From assembly GCA_002480645.1 (NCBI GenBank), contig DLCN01000016.1, positions 124,001-188,000 on the forward strand: a stretch of 64,000 bases of DNA. Direction: 5' to 3'. A program made the position numbers and the translations under genes. The notes beneath the pieces are model-generated. The model saw only the letters and a list, made by a program, of their open reading frames with translations, ran no database searches and was not told the DNA's origin. This DNA is from Balneolaceae bacterium UBA7797 (GTDB lineage: Bacteria; Bacteroidota; Rhodothermia; Balneolales; Balneolaceae). Every line of letters starts with the position of its first letter. Within the stretch, counting starts at the first letter, position 1. This document shows, piece after piece, positions 43,156 through 52,880 of this stretch.

Positions 43156-45120
43156 ATGACTACAAACGGAGTAATGAAGACAATTTGCGCAGTATGCACC
43201 ATTGTTTTTATTTCCTGCGCGGGCACTAATTCTACCTCAAACAACAGCAAAATCCCCAAAGATAACATAGTTGGTTATGTGGATGGGACTCCTGTTTCAT
43301 ACGAGGAATTCAAAGAAGGATACCTTTCAGGCAGTTTAAATGAAGATTATACATTGGAAGAACTTGAAGATTTTCTTCCTACCTATCTGAACTATAAAGC
43401 AAAGCTCACACAGGCGAAAGATCTAGGTTATTTTGATCAGAAATCTATCCTGGAAGAGTATGATCTGTATTCTAAACAAGCGGCCTACGCATATTGGATG
43501 GATGAACATATTAAGCCCACTAAATTCAACGAATTTAAAGAGCGCTATAATAAAGAGATGAAATCTTCTCACATTTTAATAGCCGTAAATCCCTCTGCTC
43601 CCCCCACTGATACATTGGCAGCCTATAACAAGCTGATTGAAGCTCGTGATAAATATTTATCGGGCGAAGCCACCATGGCACAACTCGATAGTGCGTATTC
43701 TTCAGTACGTGAAGGTCGTTCTATGGGTGGAGAACTTCCATGGTTCTCGGTGGGAACAACGGTAAAACCTTTTGAAGATGTATTATACAGTTTGGAGAAA
43801 GGAGAAATATCAATGCCATTCAGAACTCAATTCGGATATCATATTATCTTGCTGGAAGATGTTCGTGAAAGAGTTCCTTCAAGAATGATCTCTCATATTT
43901 TTGCAGGAAGAGATTCAAACCCTGCTAAACTTGATACTGCCTATAAACGATTAATGAATGGTGCTGACTGGGATGCCATGGTAACTGATTATACAGAAGA
44001 CCGGTTATCTATGAGAAATGGCGGTAATATTGGTTGGATCAATTATGGTGCCCGGTATCATCCTGATTTCATTAATTTAGTGATGGATCTTGATCCGGAA
44101 ATTGAAATAACAGAACCTATCCGTACGCCATACGGAACTCATATTTTCCGGATGGATTCCATTCAGACATTCAAAAATGAAGCTGAAAAAGATGAGTTTC
44201 TTCGTAAAGAACTTGAGAAAACGAATGCTGTTAAAACAAATAACTCAACCGTAATTAACTGGATTCGGGACAATTACCTTGAGATTGTTCATCTGGACAA
44301 TTTTGAAGCATTTAAAGCAAGTATAGATGACACTGATTCAACGAAGTTTGAAGAGTATGAGTTTGATGCTGAGGTTTCAGATCTTGTTTTGTACACATTT
44401 CAGGATTATGAATTCACTGCCTCAGATTTTGAAGATTACCTGAAAGAAAAATACGGTACTCAGCCGGCGTATAAATTGTCGGACCTTTGGTTCAGTGCAT
44501 TCCAAAAAGCTTCAGTTGATAATATTCTGGCTGAATTTACCAGGGTAACTTATCCGGAATTCGAGATTCAAACACAAGGTTATCTAAAAGGATTGGTGGT
44601 TTATCAGATCAATGAGGACTCGGTCTGGAGTTCTGCTACTGTTGATACTTCAAGGTTGAAGAGTATTTATGATTCCAATATCGAAGAATACAGCTATCCG
44701 GTTAGGTATTATTATCATATGATCACCTCCCGACAAGATTCAAACATTCAGAAAGCTATAGATTTTGTTGAGGCCGGTAATTCACCGGATAGTATCAGAG
44801 CAAATAATATTCCTGTTGGGGTTGTCTCTGATTCCACCGGAGCATTTCAGGGAGAACCATTTGATCGATTAGAACAAATGGAAGTACACACCTTTTCCTC
44901 CCCTTTTGAGTACAATAATAGAAATGCAGTGTTCTATCTGAATGAAATTTTACCGGCACGAAGCATGACCTTTGATGAGGCGTTTAATCGAATAATGGCT
45001 GATTATCAGCCGGTCAGAGAGGAGAATTGGCTGGAAAATTTAAACAAAACGTATGATATACAAGCTTTTCCGGAACGAGTTAAGTTGAACTATGAGAAAG
45101 AACACATCGATTCTGAATGA
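43156..45120 (+). CDS. Parvulin-type peptidyl-prolyl isomerase lipoprotein (SurA-like)
   Basis: Predicted periplasmic folding factor, 654 residues. It begins with a short signal and a lipobox-like FISC (Cys21); an ATG 18 bases downstream (43174) is a plausible alternative start. The middle contains two parvulin rotamase-like stretches (SSHILIAV with GGELPWFSVGT and SHIFAGRD with GNIGWINYGARYHPDF), and the rest is a helical chaperone part. It is the first of three SurA-type genes in a row and overlaps the next by 4 bases. Confidence 0.85.
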   Translation: MTTNGVMKTICAVCTIVFISCAGTNSTSNNSKIPKDNIVGYVDGTPVSYEEFKEGYLSGSLNEDYTLEELEDFLPTYLNYKAKLTQAKDLGYFDQKSILEEYDLYSKQAAYAYWMDEHIKPTKFNEFKERYNKEMKSSHILIAVNPSAPPTDTLAAYNKLIEARDKYLSGEATMAQLDSAYSSVREGRSMGGELPWFSVGTTVKPFEDVLYSLEKGEISMPFRTQFGYHIILLEDVRERVPSRMISHIFAGRDSNPAKLDTAYKRLMNGADWDAMVTDYTEDRLSMRNGGNIGWINYGARYHPDFINLVMDLDPEIEITEPIRTPYGTHIFRMDSIQTFKNEAEKDEFLRKELEKTNAVKTNNSTVINWIRDNYLEIVHLDNFEAFKASIDDTDSTKFEEYEFDAEVSDLVLYTFQDYEFTASDFEDYLKEKYGTQPAYKLSDLWFSAFQKASVDNILAEFTRVTYPEFEIQTQGYLKGLVVYQINEDSVWSSATVDTSRLKSIYDSNIEEYSYPVRYYYHMITSRQDSNIQKAIDFVEAGNSPDSIRANNIPVGVVSDSTGAFQGEPFDRLEQMEVHTFSSPFEYNNRNAVFYLNEILPARSMTFDEAFNRIMADYQPVREENWLENLNKTYDIQAFPERVKLNYEKEHIDSE

Positions 45121-45968
45121 TAAGGTATGTGTACATAACTCTGATTCTTTTGATGCTCGGGTGTACCCGAAAAACTAAAATTACGGAACCTGCTCTGGCA
45201 AGAGTGGGTTCTTCTGTTTTAACAGTAAAAGAAGCACGAGCTAATATTCCTTCTCACATCATCAAAAAAGACAGTATTAAAGCATTCCAGACCTACAGAG
45301 ATGAATGGATTGACCAGCAGTTATTAATACAAGAGGCATATCGGTTAAGGATCAACAAAGAACCTGAAGTGAGAATGCGACTTAATAAGATCACGGATGA
45401 TTATCTTGCGAAGGCTGCTCAAAATTTTATTATCAGTGACCTAAATAAAGATCTTTCCATAAGTGATGCTGAAGCAAGAGCGTATTATCAGGAGAATAAA
45501 GATAGCTTTGTGCTCGAAGAACGATACATACGGTTCCGGCATTTAGCTACACATACCTTAAATGATGCAGAAAATGCCCGTAATGACCTGATGAGAGGCG
45601 TTCCTTGGGAGACCGTAGCAAGAGATTATTCTGTTAATCCGGAATTTACTCTGCGTGAATCACAACGATATTGGCCTGAATCAATGGCTGTGAGTGATAT
45701 GGAGATCTTAAATCGCTACCTGATGCTTATTGGGGTAACGGAGATCTCCGTCATTGAAAAGATCGGCGACACCTATCACTTTGTGCAATTAATGGATGAA
45801 CGTGCTAAAGGAGAACATCCCGAACTGGATTGGCTGGTTGAACAGATCAAAGATTGGCTTTTAATGGAAAAAAGACGTCGAACTTTTAATACCTACCTAA
45901 AGAATCTTTATCTTGAGGCACATGCGAATAATGAAATTGAGACGTTCCAGGTAGGAACGACTAATTAA
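45117..45968 (+). CDS. Short SurA-like periplasmic lipoprotein
   Basis: A 283-residue protein with a lipoprotein signal ending in LMLGC (Cys16). It has the N-terminal helical region of SurA/PpiD-type chaperones (ARVGSSVLTVKEA, DEWIDQQLLIQEAYRL) but only a degenerate rotamase region (ERYIRFRHLATHTLNDAENARN); catalytic activity is doubtful. It starts with ATGA overlap to the upstream gene and precedes surA by 36 bases. Likely a chaperone co-expressed with the other two family members. Confidence 0.75.
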   Translation: MIRYVYITLILLMLGCTRKTKITEPALARVGSSVLTVKEARANIPSHIIKKDSIKAFQTYRDEWIDQQLLIQEAYRLRINKEPEVRMRLNKITDDYLAKAAQNFIISDLNKDLSISDAEARAYYQENKDSFVLEERYIRFRHLATHTLNDAENARNDLMRGVPWETVARDYSVNPEFTLRESQRYWPESMAVSDMEILNRYLMLIGVTEISVIEKIGDTYHFVQLMDERAKGEHPELDWLVEQIKDWLLMEKRRRTFNTYLKNLYLEAHANNEIETFQVGTTN

Positions 45969-46004
45969 CTACTAATAGATATTTATACACGCGTAACTTT
46001 TATA

Positions 46005-47375
46005 ATGAAGAAACTATTTTTTTCGCTGATCCTGATCATTACTGCTTTTTCTAATGCTACCTTAAAAGCTCAGCAAACAAAACCCGCTGATCAGATCGTA
46101 GCAATAGTAAATGACAGGATCATTCTAAAATCTGAGATCGATAATGATCTCAGGAATTATATCATGCAGTCCCGTAATTATGGGCAGCAAATAGAATTCA
46201 GTAAAGACCTATGGTATCAGTTTTTAGATGGTGCTGTAGAAAATTATGTTCTACTTGAAAAAGCTGTTATCGATTCTATCTATGTTGAAGACGAGCAGGT
46301 AAATCGCTCAATGGATCAACGCATTCAGCAGCTCATCCAACAAGCAGGAAGTGAACAGGCCTTAGAGCGGGCATTTGGTAAATCATTAATTCAGTTAAGA
46401 GCTGAATTTCGCGAAGATTTCAGAGAACAAATGACTGCTGAAAAAGTTCGAAGCGAACAAATTGCATCCGTTGATATTACTCGGCCTGAAGTTGAAGAGT
46501 TCTTCAATTCTATACCAAAAGATTCCCTCCCAACTATTCCTGAGCAGGTTGCCCTTTCTCAGATTGTAATCCTACCACCTGCCAAACAGGATGCCCGATT
46601 AGCTGCCAGAGAATTTGCTGAAACATTGCGTGACTCTATTATCAATCATGGTAAATCGCTGGAGGAACTGGCAAGACGCCACAGTGACGGCCCTTCTGCA
46701 CCTCGGGGAGGTTTGCTCCCCATGATGTCACTCAATGATCTGGTTTCGGAATATTCAGCGGCTGCTTCAGCAATGAAACCGGGGCAAATTTCAGAAGTTG
46801 TTGAGACTGAATTTGGATTCCATGTGATCGAACTCATACGACGTGTAGGTGATCAGATCGAAACACGCCATATACTGATCTCTGTCGATTCCAGTGAATT
46901 AGATGATGATTTTGCTATAAATCGTTTAACAGAAATACGGGATAGTATACTTACCAATGAGGACATTAAGTTCTCTGATATGGCCAGAAAGGTTAGTGAA
47001 GATCCTGCTACAAAGTCTTCCGGTGGCAAGATTGTAGATCCACAGACCGGAGAACGATTAATTCCTTTAAGCAGACTGGAACCTGGTTTATACCGGGCTG
47101 TGTTACTGATGGATGAAGTCGGTACCATATCTGAGCCCAAACCATTCAATCCTAATAATGCCAACTCAGGTAAAGCTTACAGGATCATTCGCTTGGATAA
47201 ACAAGTGGAAGAACACGTAGCAAATATTGATGTTGATTACGATCGTTTAAAAAGCATTGCTCTGCAGCAGAAGCAAATGCGTAAGTACAACGAATGGCTG
47301 GAAAAAACTAAAGACGAATTTTATATAGAATACCGTGTGAACCGGCCGGAAACCGCCAATAAGGAGATGAATTAA
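46005..47375 (+). CDS. surA: Periplasmic chaperone and peptidyl-prolyl isomerase SurA
   Basis: Periplasmic folding chaperone for outer-membrane proteins, 456 residues. It has a signal peptide ending near LKAQ, the SurA N-terminal domain (IVAIVNDRIILKSEIDND), two parvulin domains (VALSQIVI to GFHVIELIR, and ETRHILISVDSSELD to GKAYRIIRL), and a C-terminal helix. Length is close to family size (428 in E. coli). Its TAATG overlap with the MoxR gene shows translational coupling. Confidence 0.93.
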   Translation: MKKLFFSLILIITAFSNATLKAQQTKPADQIVAIVNDRIILKSEIDNDLRNYIMQSRNYGQQIEFSKDLWYQFLDGAVENYVLLEKAVIDSIYVEDEQVNRSMDQRIQQLIQQAGSEQALERAFGKSLIQLRAEFREDFREQMTAEKVRSEQIASVDITRPEVEEFFNSIPKDSLPTIPEQVALSQIVILPPAKQDARLAAREFAETLRDSIINHGKSLEELARRHSDGPSAPRGGLLPMMSLNDLVSEYSAAASAMKPGQISEVVETEFGFHVIELIRRVGDQIETRHILISVDSSELDDDFAINRLTEIRDSILTNEDIKFSDMARKVSEDPATKSSGGKIVDPQTGERLIPLSRLEPGLYRAVLLMDEVGTISEPKPFNPNNANSGKAYRIIRLDKQVEEHVANIDVDYDRLKSIALQQKQMRKYNEWLEKTKDEFYIEYRVNRPETANKEMN

Positions 47376-48382
47376 TGGCTGACGAGGTTAAAGATCCCGT
47401 TGCGTTAGCAAACGAATTTCAGGAAGCTTTTTCAAAGGTTAAACAGGAAATACATAAAGCTGTAATTGGTCAGGATGACATCATCGACCTGTTATTGATC
47501 AGTTTATTTTCCAAAGGTCATTGTGTTTTAGTGGGGGTTCCCGGATTAGCTAAAACATTGCTCATCAGAACATTAGCAGACACACTTAATTTATCTTTTA
47601 ATAGAATACAGTTCACCCCGGATCTAATGCCCGGTGATATAACCGGAACTGAGGTCATTGAGGAGAATAAGGACAAAGGTACCAAAGAGTTTAAATTTAT
47701 TAAGGGGCCTGTATTTGCTAACATTGTATTGGCCGATGAGATTAACAGAACTCCCCCGAAAACTCAGGCAGCTCTTCTAGAAGGGATGCAGGAATACCAT
47801 GTAACGGCTTCTGGCACCACATACGAGTTGGATACTCCGTTTTTTGTTTTAGCTACTCAGAATCCTATTGAACAGGAAGGTACCTACCCACTTCCAGAGG
47901 CACAATTAGATCGTTTCATGTTCAATATTTGGGTTGATTATCCCTCCTTCGAGGAAGAAAAAAACATTGTAAGCCAAACAACTTCTAAGCAAAATACACA
48001 ACTAAGTGCACTACTAGATAAACAGAAGATCGAAGAGCTTCAGGCTTTAGTAAGAGAAGTTCCGGTACCTGATACTGTATTAGATTACGCAGTTAAGTTG
48101 GTTAGTATGACGCGCCCCAATACAAAAATGGCTCCTGATTATATAAATAAGTATATGAGCTGGGGAGCAGGTCCAAGAGCTTCGCAATACCTTATTCTTG
48201 GTGGTAAAGCCAGAGCATTATCCCGAGGGAGATACAATGTTACTGAAGAAGATATCAGAGCACTTGCCATTCCCGTATTGCGACACAGAATAGTGAATAA
48301 TTATGCAGCAGAAGCAGAAGGATATACCACGGTAAAACTTATTTCACGTCTACTAGATGATGTGCATAACATCAAAAATTAG
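47375..48382 (+). CDS. MoxR-family AAA+ ATPase
   Basis: Cytoplasmic AAA+ ATPase of 335 residues, a chaperone-like partner of VWA-domain proteins. Walker A is GVPGLAKTLL, Walker B VLADEINRTPP, followed by the EQEGTYPLPEAQLDRF sensor/arginine-finger region that is diagnostic for MoxR. It overlaps surA by one base and precedes the VWA-like membrane protein by 8 bases; this MoxR-VWA pairing is the usual arrangement. No DUF58 gene is present between them. Confidence 0.95.
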   Translation: MADEVKDPVALANEFQEAFSKVKQEIHKAVIGQDDIIDLLLISLFSKGHCVLVGVPGLAKTLLIRTLADTLNLSFNRIQFTPDLMPGDITGTEVIEENKDKGTKEFKFIKGPVFANIVLADEINRTPPKTQAALLEGMQEYHVTASGTTYELDTPFFVLATQNPIEQEGTYPLPEAQLDRFMFNIWVDYPSFEEEKNIVSQTTSKQNTQLSALLDKQKIEELQALVREVPVPDTVLDYAVKLVSMTRPNTKMAPDYINKYMSWGAGPRASQYLILGGKARALSRGRYNVTEEDIRALAIPVLRHRIVNNYAAEAEGYTTVKLISRLLDDVHNIKN

Positions 48383-48390
48383 GACTTATT

Positions 48391-50496
48391 TTGGATTTTC
48401 AGGGATTCCAACATAGTATTCCCTTGCTGGTATTTCTTGTATTTACCATTGCTTTTGCTATTCTCTCCTTGCTCAGCTATAAAAAATTAGCCACACTACC
48501 ATTCTATTCAAAGGCCGGGCTGGCTGTTCTGAGATTCTCTGCGTTAATGTTACTCTTAGTTTTGGTGTTGAACCCTTATTTCTTTAGTAAGAATGAAGTG
48601 AAAACGAATCCAAAGATTCTTGTTTTAGCAGATAATTCTGAAAGTATGGGAATCACAAAAGGAGATTATCGGGGTTCCGAAGATATTAGACTCGTACTAA
48701 ATCAACTTCAGAACAGGTATACTGAAGAGATCGACAAAGAATATTTTACTATAGGTGCTGAAAGCAGACAGATCTCGTACCTGGACTCCCTCCTGTTTAA
48801 CGAGACTGAAACTAATCTTACAAATGCGATTAGTCAGATCCAGGAACTGGAAGATCAATTTGATGCAGCAATTATTGTAAGTGATGGAATTATCACATAT
48901 GGTAAGAATCCTGTAATTCAGGCTTCTAATCTTACTCTTCCGGTCTATACTATTGCAACAGGTGATACTTCATTGGTCAGAGATATTACTATTCGAAATA
49001 TTATCACAAATAATAGCGGATACACAGATACCAGACACCAGGTAGATGCTGAAATTTATCACAAAGGTTTTAACACTTTTGAATTCCCCGTTCAGCTATA
49101 TAATTCAAATGGCGAAATACTTGAAACACAAAATATTGTGTTTAAGGCTGAAGAAGAGGTGGTAACTGCTTCGTTTAATATTGAATTGGAGGAACCCGGA
49201 ATCCAGCAATTTCGTATTCAGATACCTCCTCAAGATGATGAATGGTCTATCGAAAACAATACTTCTGACTTCTCTATAGATGTAACTGACAGCAAGATCA
49301 GAATACTTGATGTTGCCTTTGAAATTCATCCCGATGTTAAAACCGTTCGGACAATTCTACAATCTGATCAAAATATTGAACTGGAGGTATTAACATGGAT
49401 GGGAGGTAATCGTTTCATTGAAAATGAAATACCCGCTCTGAATGAAATGGACCTGATCATAGTACATGGGTTACCAAACAATACTTTTAATCCTTCACTC
49501 CTTTCAAATCTTGATCAAAAACCTGTCTTGTACTTTCATCTGCCGGGTAGCTCGGCAATAAGAAACAATAGTTTCAGTAGTATAGAACTACTTGAGAATC
49601 AAAGTTATCAGATCTTCAACATCAACTTAATTCCCAAAGTGAAAAAGACAGATCATCCAGTGATGGAGCTTCCCGAGATCAGTTTTGAAAACCTGCCACC
49701 TCTGCGATCATCTTTAGAATTGAGTAATCCCGCTATAAATACAACAACATTATTCACAAGTTCTTATCAGGGAATTGATTCAAAAAATCCCGTGATTCTG
49801 GTTAATGAGTCGGGCACAAGACGAATTGGTAATGTAACTGCATGGAATTGGTATAAGATGTATCAAAGCAATGACGAATCTGAGCGGAATTTTGTTAATA
49901 CTTTGATCTCAAATCTAGCAGCTTGGGTTTCTAACGATCCGGATGACCGCCTGCTAAAAATTAGTCCATCTAAAACTGTATTCAACGTAACTGAACCGAT
50001 CAAATTAAATGCAGATCTTAAGAATGAAAGTGGTGAATTGGAGAATGAAGGTCTGATCGAGATCACCGTTCAAAATCCGGATGGAAATAACAATTCATAT
50101 ACTATGAAGAATACCGGAAATGGTGTTTATGGACTTGAAATACCTACTCTCTCCCCCGGTCATTACAATTTTTCTGCCACCGCTCGAAAAGGTGATCGGG
50201 TAATTGATACTCAAAGTGGTGAATTCCTAATTGAAGATTCAAATGCAGAACTGATCAATACTGTTCGTGATGATGATCTGTTACTGAATATTTCTACTCA
50301 GACCGGTGGTAAGTTCTTCACCTATGATGATCTCTCGCTATTTTGGGAAACCTTGGAGAACGACAACCTTCTTACAAAGAAAACTGAAATCGTTGAATCA
50401 TATACTTTTCCGGTCCGATCTTTTTATTGGTTCCTGATTGTTTTAGTACTTCTCGGAACAGAATGGATGATCCGAAAATATTATTCACTGCCATAA
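48391..50496 (+). CDS. VWA-domain-like membrane protein partner of MoxR
   Basis: A 701-residue protein with two N-terminal membrane segments (about 12-30 and 42-62) and one at the end (about 672-692). After the second helix comes a VWA-like domain with MIDAS residues: Asp81, Ser83, Ser85 (DNSES), Thr141 (ETNLTNAI) and Asp165 (VSDG). A long periplasmic part of Ig-like and beta-rich sequence follows (VTEPIKLNADL). The start is TTG 48391, supported by AGGA 6 bases upstream. It is likely a substrate or co-factor for MoxR in envelope stress or protein assembly; exact role unknown. Confidence 0.8.
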   Translation: MDFQGFQHSIPLLVFLVFTIAFAILSLLSYKKLATLPFYSKAGLAVLRFSALMLLLVLVLNPYFFSKNEVKTNPKILVLADNSESMGITKGDYRGSEDIRLVLNQLQNRYTEEIDKEYFTIGAESRQISYLDSLLFNETETNLTNAISQIQELEDQFDAAIIVSDGIITYGKNPVIQASNLTLPVYTIATGDTSLVRDITIRNIITNNSGYTDTRHQVDAEIYHKGFNTFEFPVQLYNSNGEILETQNIVFKAEEEVVTASFNIELEEPGIQQFRIQIPPQDDEWSIENNTSDFSIDVTDSKIRILDVAFEIHPDVKTVRTILQSDQNIELEVLTWMGGNRFIENEIPALNEMDLIIVHGLPNNTFNPSLLSNLDQKPVLYFHLPGSSAIRNNSFSSIELLENQSYQIFNINLIPKVKKTDHPVMELPEISFENLPPLRSSLELSNPAINTTTLFTSSYQGIDSKNPVILVNESGTRRIGNVTAWNWYKMYQSNDESERNFVNTLISNLAAWVSNDPDDRLLKISPSKTVFNVTEPIKLNADLKNESGELENEGLIEITVQNPDGNNNSYTMKNTGNGVYGLEIPTLSPGHYNFSATARKGDRVIDTQSGEFLIEDSNAELINTVRDDDLLLNISTQTGGKFFTYDDLSLFWETLENDNLLTKKTEIVESYTFPVRSFYWFLIVLVLLGTEWMIRKYYSLP

Positions 50497-50524
50497 AAAA
50501 GCCGGCTTTTAATCCGGCTTTAAT
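50495..50524. terminator. Convergent terminator after the VWA gene
   Basis: AAAGCCGG (50498-50505) pairs with CCGGCTTT (50514-50521) across an 8-base loop, flanked by A and T runs. It lies between the VWA gene (plus) and the minus-strand gene ending at 50542, so it probably ends transcripts in both directions. Confidence 0.85.
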
Positions 50525-50541
50525 TACTTTTTATTTTCGTG

Positions 50542-51765
50542 TTAATGGGTATGTTTCTCTCGGTACATCACAAATAAGTAGGCGGTAAGAGAAAGTACTA
50601 CCAATACAATTAGAGCTAAAAACATGGGGTGAACTGGTCTTACTTCTTGTTCCCATTGTGACAGCTCATTATCAATGGCTGTCATTTGAGAAACAGAAAG
50701 AACTTCGCCCTCTTTTATCATATCACCCCATTCATTTTTAAACTTCTGAGACCAAAAATCCTGAAACGCTTTATATTTTGCATATTCCTCATCCGTAAAG
50801 ATCTTTTGCTCTCCATTCTTTTTTGCGTCTTTTATGAATGATTCCAACGCAATATAAAAGCTGTAATTATTATCAAAAGCTTCCGTGTTGATCTCAGAGT
50901 AATCCAGATACTGATCGAGTGACTTCCACATATTTCGTGAAGAGATCATTCTCCAATCCTTTAATCCGGATTCTATTTCAGACTTCCATTGCATTGGTGC
51001 ATTACCACCATATACACTTAGCATCTGATCTCCAATTTCATTCCAGGTATCGCTAAAATGCTTTTGAACGGTGTACATTCTTAGATAATCTTCGATTGTA
51101 AGTGCGTTAGAAGTGGCATTTGCATACTCAGTATTATCTTCCACCATTTTTTTTATGGCAACTAAAGGATTCTCTGCATTCTTAAAGGTTATTTCTGAGT
51201 TTCCTCCGGCTTCCGAACCTGTCGTGTTGATCTTTCTGTAATGGGTGATCATCAACGAATCAACAAAATCCATTACAAGGCGATCTCTGTTTTCGAGTCC
51301 TTCCCTGTATTGCCGCACCAATTGAGACAACCTTGCTTCACTTTCTTGTGAATCTTTGATCATTATATTCAAGGAATCAACATATCCATTTAAATACGCT
51401 AATTCATTTTGGTACTTCTGTACCTGAGATGATATATCGGCTATTTTGTCATTCTGATGCTCAATCAAAAGGAGTCTTTCTTCTGCCTTATTAATTTGCA
51501 TGGCTAGATCTGCTACTTCCCCTTCGTACGAATTAGGGTAAATGCTTTCGTTGATCAATGTTGCATGCTTTGCAAATTTTTCTCTGATTACTTCCAAGGC
51601 ATTATCAAGAGAATCAGCTTCATCTGACGATGTAATTGTTCTCATTTTATACTTAATTGAATCCACCTCGGAATTAAAAGATTCAATGATCTGATAATCA
51701 CTCTGCTGGGCAAAAATATTAGTTCCGCCGAATATGATCAGGATTGTGAATACTAATTTTTTCAT
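50542..51765 (-). CDS. Exported coiled-coil protein with C-terminal membrane anchor (unknown)
   Basis: A 407-residue protein I do not recognise. A signal peptide (KLVFTILIIFGGTNIFAQ) is followed by alpha-helical, coiled-coil-like sequence (residues about 75-165, such as QKYQNELAYLNGYVDSLN), a middle domain with WKSEIESGLKDW, and a C-terminal transmembrane helix (about 377-398) with a short basic and histidine-rich tail (YREKHTH). It is therefore likely anchored in the inner membrane with most of the chain periplasmic. Its start overlaps the upstream lipoprotein stop by 4 bases. Confidence 0.6.
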   Translation of the reverse strand: MKKLVFTILIIFGGTNIFAQQSDYQIIESFNSEVDSIKYKMRTITSSDEADSLDNALEVIREKFAKHATLINESIYPNSYEGEVADLAMQINKAEERLLLIEHQNDKIADISSQVQKYQNELAYLNGYVDSLNIMIKDSQESEARLSQLVRQYREGLENRDRLVMDFVDSLMITHYRKINTTGSEAGGNSEITFKNAENPLVAIKKMVEDNTEYANATSNALTIEDYLRMYTVQKHFSDTWNEIGDQMLSVYGGNAPMQWKSEIESGLKDWRMISSRNMWKSLDQYLDYSEINTEAFDNNYSFYIALESFIKDAKKNGEQKIFTDEEYAKYKAFQDFWSQKFKNEWGDMIKEGEVLSVSQMTAIDNELSQWEQEVRPVHPMFLALIVLVVLSLTAYLFVMYREKHTH

Positions 51766-52241
51766 GACTGATCCTCCCCTTTGATAATGCCATTATGATT
51801 AAGGTAAAACTCTTTATTCTGATCCAGATCGATCAGTTGAACTACTGGTGAACGCCAGTTAAATGCAGGTGAGATAAGCTGTTGATCACCAATTGAGATC
51901 TTTTTTTCTAATTTCAATTCTCCGGTACCGGGTTTCATCACGTAAACATGATTGAATCCACTCGCCGTGATATAATAGAATCCATTTTGATCTCTGATCA
52001 TGCGTACTTCGTCCACTAATACATTCGAAGTATCCCGCAACTCTTCATATTGGATTGGTAAGATTGAAAATGTAATACCATACCTGCGATTCTGGATTAT
52101 TCCATCATCTGTGGGTGTTATCACTGATTCTACCGGCTGCGAATAATTAACACGCTCAACTACCAATGATCTGTTGCAGGCGATGGTAGTGATCATGACT
52201 ACAAGCAGCAATAATGCACTTCGGGTAAGTTTCGCAGTCAT
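51762..52241 (-). CDS. Hypothetical lipoprotein paired with the coiled-coil protein
   Basis: A 159-residue protein with a lipoprotein signal ending in TTIAC (Cys22). The mature part is beta-rich (YGITFSILPIQYEEL, GFYYITASGFNHVYVM), without a family I recognise. It is transcribed first in a two-gene unit and has a strong AAGGAGG Shine-Dalgarno (52250-52256). A 10-base inverted repeat lies just upstream (52258-52284). An envelope role together with the coiled-coil protein is inferred from co-transcription and signals only. Confidence 0.6.
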   Translation of the reverse strand: MTAKLTRSALLLLVVMITTIACNRSLVVERVNYSQPVESVITPTDDGIIQNRRYGITFSILPIQYEELRDTSNVLVDEVRMIRDQNGFYYITASGFNHVYVMKPGTGELKLEKKISIGDQQLISPAFNWRSPVVQLIDLDQNKEFYLNHNGIIKGEDQS

Positions 52242-52249
52242 TTTATGGT

Positions 52250-52284
52250 CCTCCTTGATTGATTAAGTGTATTTCTTAATCAAT
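52250..52284 (-). promoter_or_regulatory. Inverted repeat and strong Shine-Dalgarno ahead of the lipoprotein gene
   Basis: ATTGATTAAG (52258-52267) and CTTAATCAAT (52275-52284) form a perfect 10-base inverted repeat with a 7-base spacer, immediately upstream of AAGGAGG (52250-52256) on the minus strand. It could be a repressor operator or an RNA hairpin that controls access to the ribosome binding site. Confidence 0.5.
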
Positions 52285-52315
52285 TATAGACCACATGTAA
52301 AAGAATGTTTCCGTC

Positions 52316-52858
52316 TTAAAGAATAATAATACTTTCTACAGGTACATTCGGTTTTATCGCTTTTCGCCCCTCTAAAAAGCTTAATTCGATGATAAAAGAA
52401 TAACCAATTACCTGACCACCCAGACGTTCAACCAGTCTTGTGGCTGCAGCAGCTGTTCCCCCTGTAGCGATCAGATCATCATGAATCACAACCTGAGCAC
52501 CCTCATGTATCGCATCTTCATGAATTTCAATCGAATCCTCACCATACTCCAGAGCATACGTTTCTGATAAAGTTCGAGCCGGTAATTTTCCCGGCTTTCT
52601 AACCGGTACAAAACCTGCATTTAAGTCCTGAGCCATATTTGTTCCGAATAAAAATCCCCGTGATTCTAAACCAACCACGAAATCAACTTTTTTCTCTCTA
52701 TATGGTTCTGTAAGTAATAGCGAAGTTAGCTGTAGTGCTTTTTTATCGGCTAAAAGGGTCGTTATATCTTTAAACTGAATACCCTTTTTAGGAAAATCAG
52801 GTATAGTTCGGATATTTTGTAAGAGATATTCTTTTATGCTTTCTTCTACTATTTGCAT
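52316..52858 (-). CDS. apt: Adenine phosphoribosyltransferase
   Basis: Cytoplasmic purine salvage enzyme making AMP from adenine and PRPP. The 180-residue protein has the KGIQFKDITTLL segment, VGLESRGFLFGTNMA, and the PRPP loop VVIHDDLIATGGTA. I start it at ATG 52858 (MQIVEES), giving the normal family length; an open frame extends 18 codons further to 52912, but that would run through the candidate promoter and almost into the divergent tadA start. Confidence 0.95.
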   Translation of the reverse strand: MQIVEESIKEYLLQNIRTIPDFPKKGIQFKDITTLLADKKALQLTSLLLTEPYREKKVDFVVGLESRGFLFGTNMAQDLNAGFVPVRKPGKLPARTLSETYALEYGEDSIEIHEDAIHEGAQVVIHDDLIATGGTAAAATRLVERLGGQVIGYSFIIELSFLEGRKAIKPNVPVESIIIL

Positions 52859-52880
52859 GAGATATGGATTAAATTCGCAC

